A stretch of 64,000 bases of DNA from Hoplostethus atlanticus (GCA_034670405.1 JAXDDX010000001.1:1941001-2005000); one strand, 5' to 3'. Shown: positions 51,942-62,360, numbered from the stretch's first letter. A program made the numbers and translations. Notes: generated by a model from the letters alone, not told the origin.

Positions 51942-53798
51942 CGGACCCAGTGATGGCATTCATTCCGTCTCAATCTTATTTTCCTTTCGGGGCTGGAACT
52001 CCTCAACCGTTCAGTGTTTATCGGGAGGTGCACTCGCCGGCCGATTGTTTGAGTCCCTAAATGCATATTTCTTTAATCCCCCAGGGATTAAGAAAGTGTT
52101 CCACATTTCCTCGCAATCATGGCCTTGAAAAGACGAACAGAGAGCTTTGTCCAAGTCCTCACAGTGCTTGACCTCAAATGAACATTAAGTTGCCTCGATT
52201 GAGTTCCTCACATTGCAGCAACAAGTTCTTCCAGTTCCACAGTTTGTGCTCCAGAAACTTCAGCGAGTGTACAGCACATTGTAAGTGACCGTTGTATATC
52301 CAATAAGGATTTATCAAAGTAGCAGACGCTGATGCAGGTCTCCACAGCCCTCTTTTCATTTTGATAGCCTCACATTTTGTGAAATTCTGTTATGCGTTTG
52401 CAAGGGTTTCAGGTGCAAGTGTCATAAAACGTGCTCAACCTGTAAAGGACCATGTGAACTTTCATGTCAAGTAAAAGGTAGGTAGGTAGGTAGGTAGGTA
52501 GGTAGGTAGGTAGGTACTTTATTGATCCCCGGGGGGAAATGTCTTCGTTACAGCAGCCAGACATAGAATAACACAATAAATAGAGAAATAGAATGAAAAA
52601 TAAAAAATAAAAAACTACAAAAAGCACAAAAAAAAAGCACAAAGGCCTCTGAAATTGAAGTTGTGAAGTTTTTTTTTTTTTTTTTAGCTGTATAGTATCT
52701 AGACTCAGGGTGTAGGTATAGAAAGATGCACTGATATAAAAAAAAACATGCAAAATTTCCATGTGAAATGTTTTTTTTTCTCATGAATGATGTTTTTTTC
52801 TTCTACTTTGTAGCTCTGATTCAGCCTTGGGGGTCGATCAATACAGGAGCATCCCCATTTAGAATTAGCCATATATGTTTGCGAACATTAAACAGCTTCA
52901 TTAATGAGCTGTCAAGAGACGGCACATCATGCGGTCAGATGCCTCGCCACTCCCGGCGTGGGAGGGGGGGGGCGAGGGGGGGGGGCGTGAGGTAGGGCCC
53001 CATCAAAAATACCCTCCAGCACACCAGTGAGATCAGAGAGGGGGACTCAGTCACACAGCGATGAGATCATGGTGTCCAATGGGAGACGGACAGACAGAGA
53101 GCTCGCGCCAGCCAAGGCAGTAGGAAAGTCACAAGGAACATTATACCTTCACTCTCTGCTCCGCAGTTTGATGTTGTTTATCACACGGCCTGCAGTCATG
53201 GACTTGTTTGGGGGGAAATCTGATTCTGGAAAAAAGTCTTAAGGACACAAAAGCTGACCACGGCAGCCGCCAAGACGGTGTGTTCCAGAGTTCATGGGGT
53301 ACGGCTGGGTTGTGCAACGTATAAAAATACTGCAATGCAGAGATGGTTTGTGAATTAAAGGGAATATCTCTGTTCCTAGTAGATGCCAGGGAGGGATCTA
53401 ACCTCCTCAGTGGCTCCTCAGTGAGCCGTTTGTCTTGGAAAACACACACATGCACAACATTGCTGCATGTCATGAGGGGTCTCAACATCCCATCCTCTCA
53501 TTCTCTATTTCTAACGGAGATGTCCCGAGGTTTTGATCTACTGTATTCAGTCCTGGAGTGGTGGTGATCTCTGAGGAGCCTCACAAACACTGATTGACCT
53601 CTTCACCTCTCTGGCCCTCGCCCCCTCTACAGGCCTGTTGGCGGAGGTCAGGGAGAGGCCGCAAGGGGTTAGAGGATGGAGCGGACGGTGTCACGCAAAG
53701 ATGCAACCACCCCCTCCTTTCCAAAGTCAACCCCCGAGGCCTGTCTGGTCGTAAATCTGCCCTTCCCAAATGGGCTGTGGTCGTCACTGGCCTGGTCT

Positions 53799-53882
<84 letters not shown>

Positions 53883-54009
53883 CCAGTGCATTCCTCACAT
53901 TCCTATACGCTGACTGGTCCGCAGCCGGGTTCTGCATCTGCTGCTCCGACATTGCCCCACAGTCCGAGTCTTGATTGTGTCTGTGTGTGCATGTGTGTGT
54001 TTGTGCATG

Positions 54010-54051
<42 letters not shown>

Positions 54052-55523
54052 AACTGCACTAGATTACCCCTATGTACATAAAATCACCCTACAGACTAGT
54101 CCTTGCACCTCCCGATCCCATTGACCAATCAGGCCTTGGATTACATGTTGTAGTCTATAATGATGATTGAACTCTATTGATCCATCCCACCAGAAGAACG
54201 TCTTTGGAGGAGGAAACCAAACATGCCAGTGTGTGTGTGTGTGTGTGTGTGTATGTCAGCCTCTCTGAATACACATCTGCCAGCCATACATTTTCCGGCA
54301 GCACATATGCCCCACTGTGTCTGCTCAGGAGAACAAAGGTCACATTTAGGCTGCAGGAATGTCTTGGCCGGGTGCTACTTCCCCTCCAGCAGGGCCTGGA
54401 TACAGTCTGTTGATCTCCGAAAAAGAACTCCACCGAGCCTGGATACCAGCGGAGTCAATACTGCAGCGGCGGTGATGCAGCAACTCTGCAGGTCCAGCAT
54501 CACATCAAACTCTATTTGAAGAGTTTCAAAATAAGATATCGACCGTTTGAAAATAAAAACAAACTACTTGGACTAAATTGATTACTGGCATCAAAGTAGA
54601 GCAGATTACTACTAAAGTTGTGGGTCATCTGAAGATCTTTGCTGGTAAGATTGTCATGTTCTTGGTAAACATCATCTATCATGAGTTTTGTAATGGGCCC
54701 ATTCATTCCCTTCAGCCTGCTCTCACAACATTTCCTGAAATGAGCATGATGTCTTAAACGGCTTCCCCGCCACAAAAGGATCTCATGAAGGAAACCAGAC
54801 TAGAAACAGGCAGTAGTTTGAGATTGAAAGGTGTGGAGGTCAGGGTGATGGATGGGCGGATACATTTACCTTCAACTGCGGCGGCCCGGGGTTCAATTCC
54901 CATCCTATGCAGAAAGGTTTTCTACTGTGAAGGTTTTTTCTCAACCATGACCTAAACCTTACTTATTCTTAACCAACATGTATTTTAGTTGCCCAACCGT
55001 TAGCTAACCTTTTCAGCTGACAAATAATGTGAAAATGTCGCGTCCAATTTTGAGCTCTCGTCACCTTAACCTTCACATAACTCGTGTCCACAACATGTAA
55101 TCTGCATTTCTGTGAAGTGATCTCTGACTATCTCTCACTATCTGCCATTCATGCTTACAAGGACTACAACCTCCTCTCTGGGTCCCTCCCTCCTGTCCTT
55201 CCTAGACTACTACTGTGCTACTGATCCAGCTAAATCAAAAGTGCACTCTTGATTTCTGACAAAGGATTGTATTTCTACCAGAGGAGTACATTGAACAGAC
55301 TTCTCCTGCTCTGTTAGATATACAACCTAAGTCAGCCGCCACCGACGATGTCTTCACAATTACAGAGATTCATGCAATGTTTCTGGACGTATGGTTATCA
55401 CATAGACAGACCAACAGATGTCTGGCCTATTTGGACCCTTCCACCTTCCACCTTGCTGATCTAAGATGTCTGGATAAGTGTCAGTTACATGGCTGTCACT
55501 GCTCACCGTGTCCGGTTGGAGGG

Positions 55524-55561
<38 letters not shown>

Positions 55562-57847
55562 AGTGTCCGAAGCAGTGTTTGGATTCCAGTACTACATCAG
55601 CAGAGGGTGTTCCTCGAAAACCCTCCAGACAGCATCAAACCACACGGGAGGCTGAAGGTCAGTGTCGGGGCTATACGGTTACGATCGGAGGTTCAGGTTC
55701 ATCGTCCCGTTCATGTGACCCCCCCACCCCGCCCCCTCCCCAACACCATATCAGGAAGGCTCAGGTGTCCCCCTCCAGTGTCCACTCAAATTTGATACCA
55801 AGTTAGGCCCTTTGCATCAGCACTAGAAAAACATACTGGGTAGGACTGCACAGCTATCCTTTACCTTAAAGTGTGATGTTCTCCACTTCAACGGATAACC
55901 CCCCCCCCCTTAACCGTAGGATCACAGGTTTCATCCCGACACCTGCCGATGAGCCCATCCACAGCCATTTGTCCTGTCAAAGTGTCTTTGAGCAAGGCAC
56001 TGAAGCCCTACCTGCTCGCTCACTGTAAGTCACTATATAAGGGACGTCTTGGGACGTGGTTACCAAGGGCAACCACTTGAAAACATAGGCCCCCGAAGCT
56101 TTTTATCAAAAGTCAACCGGCCAAGGTCGCCAGTGAATCTCTCACTTGACTGGGAAAGTTTGGACCTCGGTGAGGAATCGGCGTTTATTTCCACTGACGT
56201 TTACATCGCATTCTTGACGGGGAGCAGTCGAGAGAAAAACATATCAGCACTGCCTGACAAAAAACTGACAATGGGTTGAAATGTTGCACAAGCAAAGCTT
56301 AGTGGGAGCATGATTCAGTGTGTGGGTATTCTTTGTTCTGCCCTGACAGAAAAACATGCCACTATACTGAGGGAAGCCTTGTTGACTTTATCCACTGCAC
56401 TAAAACAAGCAGCTTTCTTTTTTACAGGAAGCAAGATCACCAAAATGTGAGAAAAGGGAGAAAAGGGGGGATGATGGGATGAGGAGAACCGGCTGGATAA
56501 AACATGATAACATGCTAGATTTAATATTGTTAAAGAGAACTAAAAGTAAAAAGGCATCTATAAATGATCTGATGTCATTGCTAAAGCGGGATCTAAATTA
56601 TTCTGGGATTTATATGACAGCAAATAAACAAGGAACATAATCATATTTCCACTGCCACATTCTTCCAGCGGATGTCAGCACATCGGTTTCCATTGCACTA
56701 GAACATGGGGACTGTTTTTCCATTATTGCAGCCCATGGTCCAACCACAGGTCTCTCCCCTGCTGTGAGACACTTGGTTTCTGAGAGCAGGCTCTGAAAAA
56801 CCATCGCCCCCCCGCCCCACTGGATCTGTGTTACCCTACGGGCCGGTCATTAGCTCAGAGAGACACTGAACACAGAGGACGCCATTGGAAGGCAGGAAAT
56901 GTGTTCCATGGCAGATGCATGTCGAATTACGGGCCGGCCCGCACAAAACCCGCCACAATATCCGTGACACCGTCCCTAATAAGCGCTGCTAATGGGTCCG
57001 CTGAGTAATGGGCGCGAGGGCCAGCGCTATGCAAAGTATTATGGGAAAAAATGTGGCGAATGTTGGAGGAATAGAGGTTAAAACATTCCATTCAATTTAG
57101 GAATTTACAATGGATGGGAGACGATCCATTCCATCTGTCCAGCCATCCCAGGACTCAATATCACATTGTTTTTGCAAAGAACGACGTTCAGTCTGTGACG
57201 GGGAATTCAACCCAAAATTCAGAGTATGTCACTCCTGGCCAACAGAAACTAAGGTATTTGTTTTGTCTCCATATTTAGCCCATGAAAGGAGACTAAACAA
57301 CATTTCTAAAACTGCGATATTGTTTTACCATTGTGTGTATGCCTTTATACTGTATATATTCTAGGCTGATATTTGATTTAGCCTTATTTAGAACCATCCA
57401 TTACTGAGGATTCAAGAAGATGCATGACTACACCAGTGCTTTAACAACACTGGCAACACTAAAGACCTCCAAAGAGGGTTTGCATTGATTGTGGTTGCCT
57501 GAATGACTTGTTGGCCACTGGTGACCCCGAGAATGGTGATAAAGGGGGAGCACGGGGGGAGGGCGAGGGGGTTTGCCTCCCCTGCCTGGTTGAGCTGTTT
57601 AGGGGTGATGGGGGTGAAGGGGGCCACAGGCTCAGTCTTGCCTCTTTTCTCAAGTCATAAATCTGGGTTTGCCGTAAGGCTGTCAGGTTGAACTTAAAGA
57701 GCAGCTGGAGGTGAACTGAAAGGCAGACCCACTGACAGACTGGGGGGGAGGGGGGTGGGTGGAGCTGAGAAAGAGAGATATGAGGGAGGTAAATCACAGA
57801 AATAGCAGGGAGCAGAGGAGGCAAGCACAAAGACACAATCCCTACCT

Positions 57848-57882
<35 letters not shown>

Positions 57883-58673
57883 ATAAAACGGGGGACAGGT
57901 GCAGAGAGAGTGCTGGTGGGCCCCGGGGCCATGCAAGACACCGCTGCCTACCTTGGTGTTTATTTGTCCACTCCCCGCCTCCCCTCTCTCTCCTCCCACC
58001 TCCAGGCGCTCAAAGGGTAAACGTCTATTCTGGTTTAGGGTTACAAGCGAGCTGCCTTGAACCCCCCGGGCTCCCGAGCGCGCATGCCATTCCTGACGGG
58101 CCGACGCACTCCCTGGCGCGCATCACCTGCCCCTGACCCCCGCAGGGAGGAAGGGGCACCTCCATGCCCGCCTTGCCAACCCCAACCCTCCCCCTCTTGC
58201 CCATCCAGACCCCTATCCCCATGACACAGAATGTGCCACCTGCCCTGTCTCCTCTGCCCCCCCCCCCCACCCCCCAACTATTATTACAGGCTTTATAAGG
58301 GTTTAAGTGTTGATCAAAGGAGGACCATGACCCCGATAGGTGGCTAAGCTTGGCTAGGCTAAGCTAACAGTTAAAGGAGCTGACTGTCGCAGTGACAAAA
58401 CGGGGCGATGACAGAGGCTGTCTGATAAGCACCAGTACCTCCGTCCCCGGGCACCCCGGTTTTCCACCGACCGGATCCGCTATCACTCAGACAGTGGGAC
58501 AAACCATGGGCGAGACCATCTGTTACCGAGGATCTGTCAGCAAGATGTCGGGGAGGAAAATCACTCCACAGTCCCCCATGGAAGCACATGGGGTTCCCAA
58601 CACTATAATAAGAATACCCAAAGGTTCAATGAGAAAAGACCTGCAGGATTTCATTGCAATCAGGCAGTGCTAC

Positions 58674-58755
<82 letters not shown>

Positions 58756-60037
58756 TATTTTTTATTTGATTATGTGATTGAAATGTAATGAAATACATAT
58801 TAGGATTTTATATAAAACAAATTGTGGAGGATGTGATGTCTAGTGTGGGAAATCCCAACAAGATTACTCAAAGATTTCTGGAAGCAATTAAACCCAAAGT
58901 TTCCATCGGTGCCAACTAACTAGAATAAATAAATAAACAACTCTGACAAGGATGTGAGAGCCACGATGATGTCAGATTTACACCCCACTCCTCTAAACTT
59001 GATTGGGGCTAAATGAGGAAATTGCTACTGAAACACTGCTAGAAATACAAGGGGACAAAATAACTGATTGTAGTAAAGTTGATCAGGGTGAAAATCCTAC
59101 TACGTTTTATTTTCCTTTGAACCCTGAGTGTGTACCCTGTGTGTGTGTAAAAGAATGAGTGTGAGTGTGTGTACGTCGGTTTATGACACATCACACGCTA
59201 TGGGACCACATGGATCTGACAGCTGTGCAGGAAACAGGGCTGGTGTGAAATATGAACATGAGAAGGAATGGACATGTGTGTGCATCTGTGTGTGTGTGCG
59301 TGTGCGCGCGTGTGTGTGTGTGTGTGTGTGTTTACACGAGCTTGTGCAACTGTGTGAGCATGTGTGAGAGTAAGACAAAGTGCCTTTGTCTGGCCATATG
59401 TAGTTGAGTGTACATTGGGGAAGTGTGTGAAAACCAATATTTGTCTGATGGCCTGTGTGCATGGGATTAGACTGAGAGGGCGCCAGCGAACACTTCTGCT
59501 CAACCGTGATGTAACTGTGGAGTGACCCACTGTGGGTCAATACAGTCTTTGTATGAGTAGAGGTTATGTTGTATGTTTTTTGTCACATTTGGACTGCCAG
59601 TTTGAATAAAGGTTAAAAAAATAAAATAAAAAATGGCCAGTGCATGTCGTATATTTTGCACCCCGGTGTCAAAGCTGGTGTGAAGCTGAAATTCACATAC
59701 TATGGTGAGTCATCCCCAACCCTGCTCTACATACAGTCTGTTTCTCGAGGCATCAACCTATTCAATCGGGGAAAAAAGTGCAAAGATAGGACGATAGCGG
59801 TGGGCGTACCGTACATCTTGCCCTCGTCAGAGAGGATGATCTTCCTGCGGCCGCATGGCGGGTAGATGGCCAGGGCCTCGTGGAAGCTCTGCTCGATGTC
59901 CGGGCTCCACACGCCCTCCGCGTCATTCTCCAGGGGCTTGTCGATCGCCTCCCCCAGCTCCTCACTCCCACCCCCGGGGGAGGGAGCCGGCACCCACTCT
60001 GCAGACGTGGTGGGAGGACGGGAAGGGGATCACAGAG
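35338..60037 (-). CDS. tead4: tead4, TEA-domain transcription factor (11 coding exons)
   Basis: Nuclear DNA-binding partner of YAP/TAZ and VGLL in the Hippo pathway; binds MCAT elements (GGAATG). Exons, 5' to 3': 60037(?)-59810, 49605-49541, 48182-48120, 46612-46484, 46017-45974, 44931-44870, 44669-44539, 44036-43863, 38644-38504, 37564-37412 and 35451-35338. They splice in one frame, about 424 residues if counted from an ACG codon at 60008. The TEA domain runs [50 protein letters not shown] and [17 protein letters not shown]. The YAP-binding domain includes [14 protein letters not shown] with the palmitoylated Cys, and [35 protein letters not shown] and [11 protein letters not shown] favour TEAD4 over TEAD1 and TEAD3. 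No ATG precedes the TEA domain in its exon. Confidence 0.95.
35452..37411 (-). other. tead4 last intron
   Basis: Contains one copy of a dispersed repeat (about 35535-35920). Otherwise AT-rich with nothing recognised. The next intron upstream (37565-38503) also shows nothing notable. Confidence 0.75.
35535..35920. repeat. Dispersed repeat, copy A
   Basis: Shares AGGCAGATACCGATACAGAT, GCCAATATCCAATATC, GGGACACTAAAACCCTC and GTTAGCAGCTCTTTAAGGCA with the copies near 48.4 kb and 62.8 kb. Ends not defined. Confidence 0.65.
37412..37564 (-). CDS. tead4: tead4 exon (YAP-binding interface)
   Basis: 153 nt with a ATACAG acceptor and GTACGC donor. Encodes [20 protein letters not shown] then [20 protein letters not shown] and [11 protein letters not shown]. 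Confidence 0.96.
38504..38644 (-). CDS. tead4: tead4 exon (YAP-binding domain, palmitoylation site)
   Basis: 141 nt with a CCTCTAG acceptor and GTGAGA donor. Encodes [20 protein letters not shown] then [20 protein letters not shown] and QVVEKVE. The Cys of KVCSFGK is the conserved palmitoylated residue. Confidence 0.95.
40968..42065. mobile_element. TTAA-flanked inverted-repeat element (piggyBac-like MITE?)
   Basis: The left edge reads TTAAAGGGGTCATATTATGG and the right edge reads ACTAATTTTGGG-type sequence on its complement, ending ACCCCCCCTTTAA. TTAA (40968-40971 and 42062-42065) followed by AGGGG is common to both ends. Superfamily assignment rests only on the TTAA and is tentative. No transposase frame was seen. 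Confidence 0.55.
41259..41512. mobile_element. Palindromic MITE nested in the TTAA element
   Basis: ATGGTGCATTCCATTATACT then CGGAA at the left pairs with TTCCGAGTACACTGGAATGC then ACCAT at the right, with three mismatches in 25. No exact target duplication was found. A second internal inverted pair is visible near CGGAAATCGATAATTCCG. Confidence 0.7.
43255..43825. repeat. Higher-order pentanucleotide array (GAACT/GAATT with TCCTACTGAA punctuation)
   Basis: Built from GAACT and GAATT pentamers. A TCCTA(C/T)TGAA marker recurs at 43371, 43406, 43441, 43471, 43511, 43541, 43576, 43606, 43646 and 43686, at spacings of 30, 35 or 40 bp. The right end changes to CAGCT and CAACT pentamers at about 43770-43825. 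Confidence 0.95.
43863..44036 (-). CDS. tead4: tead4 exon (YAP-binding domain)
   Basis: 174 nt with a CTCTAG acceptor and GTAAGG donor. Encodes [20 protein letters not shown] through [20 protein letters not shown] to AFFLVKFW. A pentanucleotide array lies about 37 bp into the following intron. Confidence 0.95.
44539..44669 (-). CDS. tead4: tead4 exon (start of YAP-binding domain)
   Basis: 131 nt with a CTCCAG acceptor and GTGAGT donor. Encodes [20 protein letters not shown] then [18 protein letters not shown]; human has PPWQGRSVASSKLWMLEFSA. Confidence 0.95.
44870..44931 (-). CDS. tead4: tead4 exon (Pro-rich linker)
   Basis: 62 nt with a TCCCCAG acceptor and GTGGGT donor. Encodes [20 protein letters not shown] then TG; human has DVKPFSQ. 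Confidence 0.92.
45207..45954. mobile_element. Inverted-repeat DNA transposon (about 750 bp) with an internal open frame
   Basis: The left end reads CCCCATTCGGACGGGATTAG and the right end reads CTAATCCCGTCCGAATGGGG, a perfect 20-bp inverted repeat. TCCGG/CCGGA motifs recur inside near both ends. It is unusually CpG-rich for this intron. Target duplication not resolved. A Harbinger- or hAT-like origin is possible but unproven. Confidence 0.85.
45563..45730 (+). pseudogene. 55-codon open fragment inside the 45.2-kb transposon
   Basis: Reads [20 protein letters not shown] then [20 protein letters not shown] and [15 protein letters not shown] before TAA. An acidic/Leu-rich segment followed by a basic [12 protein letters not shown] stretch, and a GGTAAGC donor overlapping the stop, suggest a relic transposon exon. 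There is an in-frame ATG at 45608. The family is not recognised. Confidence 0.4.
45974..46017 (-). CDS. tead4: tead4 exon (small linker exon)
   Basis: 44 nt with a TTCCCAG acceptor and GTAAGT donor. Encodes [14 protein letters not shown] and two bases of the next Asp codon; human has FWQGALPGQAGTSHD. A 0.75-kb transposon ends only about 20 bp downstream of its donor. Confidence 0.9.
46484..46612 (-). CDS. tead4: tead4 exon (linker)
   Basis: 129 nt with a CTGTAG acceptor and GTGAGT donor. Encodes [20 protein letters not shown] then [20 protein letters not shown], matching the human linker. Confidence 0.95.
46613..48119 (-). other. tead4 intron (1.5 kb)
   Basis: Starts with a (GA)n at 46617-46647 directly at the exon's acceptor side and holds a long (CT)n at 47993-48046. 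The stretch 47500-47720 is free of simple repeats and looks like a possible conserved non-coding element. Confidence 0.75.
47993..48046 (+). repeat. (CT)n microsatellite
   Basis: About 27 uninterrupted CT units, about 75 bp from the tead4 exon at 48120. On the transcribed strand it is (GA)n. Confidence 0.97.
48120..48182 (-). CDS. tead4: tead4 exon (end of TEA domain, nuclear localisation signal)
   Basis: 63 nt with a CCTTCAG acceptor and GTACGC donor. Encodes [20 protein letters not shown] then K. ARRKARE is basic. Confidence 0.95.
48183..49540 (-). other. tead4 intron (1.36 kb)
   Basis: Holds dispersed repeat copy B (about 48425-48800), a (CT)n at 49162-49183 and a (GT)n at 49354-49372. 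Nothing else was recognised. Confidence 0.75.
48425..48800. repeat. Dispersed repeat, copy B
   Basis: Shares AAGGAGTCAGTGTTTC and TGGAAAAGACCCTGAAACAG with copy C, and GTTAGCAGCTCTTCAAGGCA with copy A. Confidence 0.65.
49541..49605 (-). CDS. tead4: tead4 exon (TEA domain helices 2-3)
   Basis: 65 nt with a CTTACAG acceptor and GTGAGT donor. Encodes [20 protein letters not shown] then KQ, the invariant DNA-recognition region. Confidence 0.95.
51220..51420 (+). repeat. (TAATA)n pentanucleotide array
   Basis: About 200 bp of AATAT/TAATA pentamers with TATTTATA and TACAG interruptions. Pure A+T over most of its length. Confidence 0.95.
52475..52700 (-). mobile_element. LINE 3' tail, minus orientation, with (GTAG)n end
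   Basis: (GTAG)n at 52479-52515, then TACTTTATTGATCCCCGGGG and GGAAATGTCTTCGTTACAGC. On the minus strand this is a tail ending CCCCGGGGATCAATAAAGTA followed by CCTA repeats, a familiar fish non-LTR terminus. No coding part remains. Confidence 0.65.
53801..53879 (+). repeat. (TC)n polypyrimidine tract
   Basis: Nearly 80 bp of CT repeats with two short interruptions, potentially triplex-forming. Confidence 0.95.
54853..54930 (+). mobile_element. Possible SINE fragment
   Basis: A B-box-like GGTTCAATTCC at 54890-54900 with CCCATCCTATGCAG after it. Only the pol III box supports this. Confidence 0.35.
55890..56045 (+). mobile_element. tRNA-derived SINE fragment
   Basis: GGATCACAGGTTTCATCCC resembles a B box. 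GTGTCTTTGAGCAAGGCACT and CACTGTAAGTCACTATATAA further on are typical of the 3' half of a common fish SINE (recalled, not searched). Confidence 0.55.
58674..58758 (+). repeat. (ATT)n trinucleotide microsatellite
   Basis: About 28 ATT units with two ACT variants. Confidence 0.97.
59810..60037 (-). CDS. tead4: tead4 first coding exon (N-terminus, TEA helix 1); non-AUG start likely
   Basis: Ends KMYG in phase 1 at a GTACGC donor. Encodes [20 protein letters not shown], then [20 protein letters not shown] and onward. TTSAEW aligns with human ITSNEW and mouse MTSNEW. An in-frame TGA (60032-60030) lies seven codons before this, and the only ATG in frame is the Met of KMY. The 5' boundary at 60037 is set by a C-rich tract ending CCCAG. 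A second possible acceptor, TCTGCAG, ends at 60001. Confidence 0.8.
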
Positions 60038-60399
60038 CTGGGGGGGGGGGGTGGAGGGTGGAGGGTTGGGGGAGACGGGGGGGTGGGTGGAGGAGGGGGG
60101 CAGGCGCTGGCAGTTGGGGTGGAGTTGTATTGATGAAGTCCAAGAGTGTGATGGTGATGGGTCAGGATACGGCAGGATGGTCCTAGAAAATATAAAAAAA
60201 AGAACAACGAAATTCATATCGGGGCGACAATTAGTGCAATATAGGGAGGCCAAGTATGTTTGAACCTCGGTTTATCCAGGGGAGGTTTTGCACGCTGTTG
60301 TTCAGCAATGCCCTGCATCACATTCACACCTGATTCACACCAGACGTCCCTGTCACCCCGTCTCTCTAAGCGTTAGGCTGCTGCCACCAAAGTGTTGTA

Positions 60400-60780
60400 A
60401 AGGTAACAGTAAAGAAGTCATTAGGATTTACTGGCTGCCAGTAAAGTTCAGGATCAATTTTAAGATCCTTTAATTACTTTTGAAGCACTACAAGGCTTAG
60501 CTCCTGCCTACATTTCCCCTTCCCATCAGATCAGCTGAGTCTGTCGATCGCTTTAAGAAACAGTTAAAAACCCACTTTGTTAGGATGGCCTTTCTATAAT
60601 TGAACGGGTGCGGTCTGGGCGGTGACTGGTTGCTGAATGCTTTCTGTGTTCGTATGTACGTTTGAATGTATTTTCTTTCGTATGTGCTTTGTGTTTGTAT
60701 TGTCCTTTTTCTGTATCTTTGCTGATGTAACTTTGTAACCTCTGTGTGCTATATAAATAAAGTTTTACTTACTTACTCAA
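60400..60780 (+). mobile_element. L2-like LINE 3' end
   Basis: Translates in pieces to YWLPVKFRINFKIL, then an FPLPIRSAESVDRFKKQLKT-like segment followed by HFVRMAF, typical of the C-terminus of L2/Rex1-type ORF2. It ends GTGTGCTATATAAATAAAGT with a TTAC repeat tail. 5'-truncated and with stops. Confidence 0.75.
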
Positions 60781-61391
60781 GCGCCAAGAAATCATCCTTC
60801 TCTGACAAAGACTTACTGTTGTACAGTGAGTGTGCTTTTAAATGTTATATATCATTTGTAGTTGAATGGATTCTATTGATAGCATGATAATTAAAGATAA
60901 CTGCATGGGAACTAAAAGAAACATCCTTGTTTTCAGACTGACCACCAAGCATTTTTCAGTTCACCCAATGGGTTTTAAAAGGGTTTAAGCCTAAGGAGTT
61001 GTAGAATTGTCTCAACCCATAGAAGACGATCAAAGTTAAAACACGAAAATCACCAAAACTGGAGTTATGAGGTTTTCACACGCCCACAGCGACGCGTAAA
61101 AGGCCGGTTGACGTCAGCCATGTAGAGTTAGCAATCCGGCGGCTACGTTAAGGCGGTCGTATGAAGCACGTGGCGGGCCGTAGGATCACACCCGCTAATC
61201 CCTACTTGGAAAAAGCCCCTCAGATCAGAAATTAGATTAGTCCAGCCATGAAAACAAACAACAACATGGCACCTAGCGTCGTGAGGACAGGAAGAGGAGA
61301 GGAGATGGGGGGGGGGGGGGGGGGGATACAGGAGGGGCCTGAGTCAACAAATGAGGAGGCACATTAAAGTGGGATCACCGTCCTGACACAC

Positions 61392-61435
<44 letters not shown>

Positions 61436-61669
61436 CAGGAGGCTCATATCAGGGTCAGGCTGCTATTTGAAGATACATATTTCTTCATCAATACCAAACC
61501 TGATTACATTAAGAGACTTATCCATCCTCAGCTGGGGTTTTATTCAATGTGTTGTTGAGGATGAAGAATAGGGGGGTGGGGGTATTAACTGACCACTACA
61601 ACAACCAGCTAACTAGTAAATGGGATTAACTCAGCATTCCACTGGCTGGGGAAAATGGCCAACACAGCT

Positions 61670-61775
61670 ACGACATCCACAGACACGACATCCACAGACA
61701 TGACATCCACAGACACGACATCCACAGACACGACATCCACAGACACGACATCCACAGACACGACATCCACAGACA
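61670..61775 (+). repeat. 15-bp minisatellite, 7 copies
   Basis: Unit ACGACATCCACAGAC repeated seven times with one C-to-T change in the third copy. The period is a multiple of three, so it is open in several frames. No gene is implied. Confidence 0.95.
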
Positions 61776-62077
61776 CGGGCAACAGCATCGGGATTTTTTT
61801 TTTTCAAAAGTCTACCAGTGGTTTCATTTCCTGTTCTTTTCACGCACATACGTTTACAAGTTTGTTTGGGACGTGTGCGCAGCACTCATGGAGAACATGG
61901 AGGGAGAACATGAGGCAGAGATCTGCTCCACCTCTTCCTCTCTGAGGACACGCAGCAGAAACATGGAAACGGGCACGGGTGGTGCAATACCCTGTTTCAG
62001 GACATGGTGAGGAAAGACGCTCTGTCCCCCTCGGTTGAGACTGAACAAGCAATGGAATAGGACCAATGGAATTCTGT

Positions 62078-62168
62078 TCTATTCTGTTCTATTCTATTCT
62101 ATTCTATTCTAGTCTATTCTAGTCTAGTCTAGTCTAGTCTAGTCTAGTCTATTCTATTATATTCTATT
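62078..62168 (+). repeat. (ATTCT/AGTCT)n pentanucleotide array
   Basis: ATTCT units, then an inner block of AGTCT units, then ATTCT again. Confidence 0.95.
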
Positions 62169-62313
62169 CATCACAACACTTGTGCGTCATAATAAACAGC
62201 GGTCTGTGTTTGTCATCAATTGTTTTCCTGTCGGCATGAAACTAGGATATCTCCATGACCATTTAGGGCCACTTGTGAAAAGTGACCATTACGTCAGTCA
62301 TAATACCAACCAT

Positions 62314-62316
<3 letters not shown>

Positions 62317-62360
<44 letters not shown>
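62317..62360 (+). repeat. (GT)n microsatellite
   Basis: About 21 uninterrupted GT units. CA arrays follow at about 62570-62608 and 62684-62710. Confidence 0.95.

Larger units (their letters stand above)
49606..59809 (-). other. tead4 first coding intron (10.2 kb)
   Basis: The largest intron. It holds many microsatellites, a pentanucleotide AT array (51220-51420), a retroelement tail (52480-52700), SINE-like pieces (54853-54930 and 55890-56045) and an (ATT)n (58674-58758). No gene was recognised. Repeat-poor stretches with homeobox-like TAAT motifs, such as 52810-52945 and 56930-57075, are candidate enhancers on position and composition only. Confidence 0.75.

Noticed and set aside
61670-61775. 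Evenly spaced short repeats that might suggest a CRISPR array
   Set aside because: Units are directly adjacent without spacers, in a vertebrate genome; this is a minisatellite.
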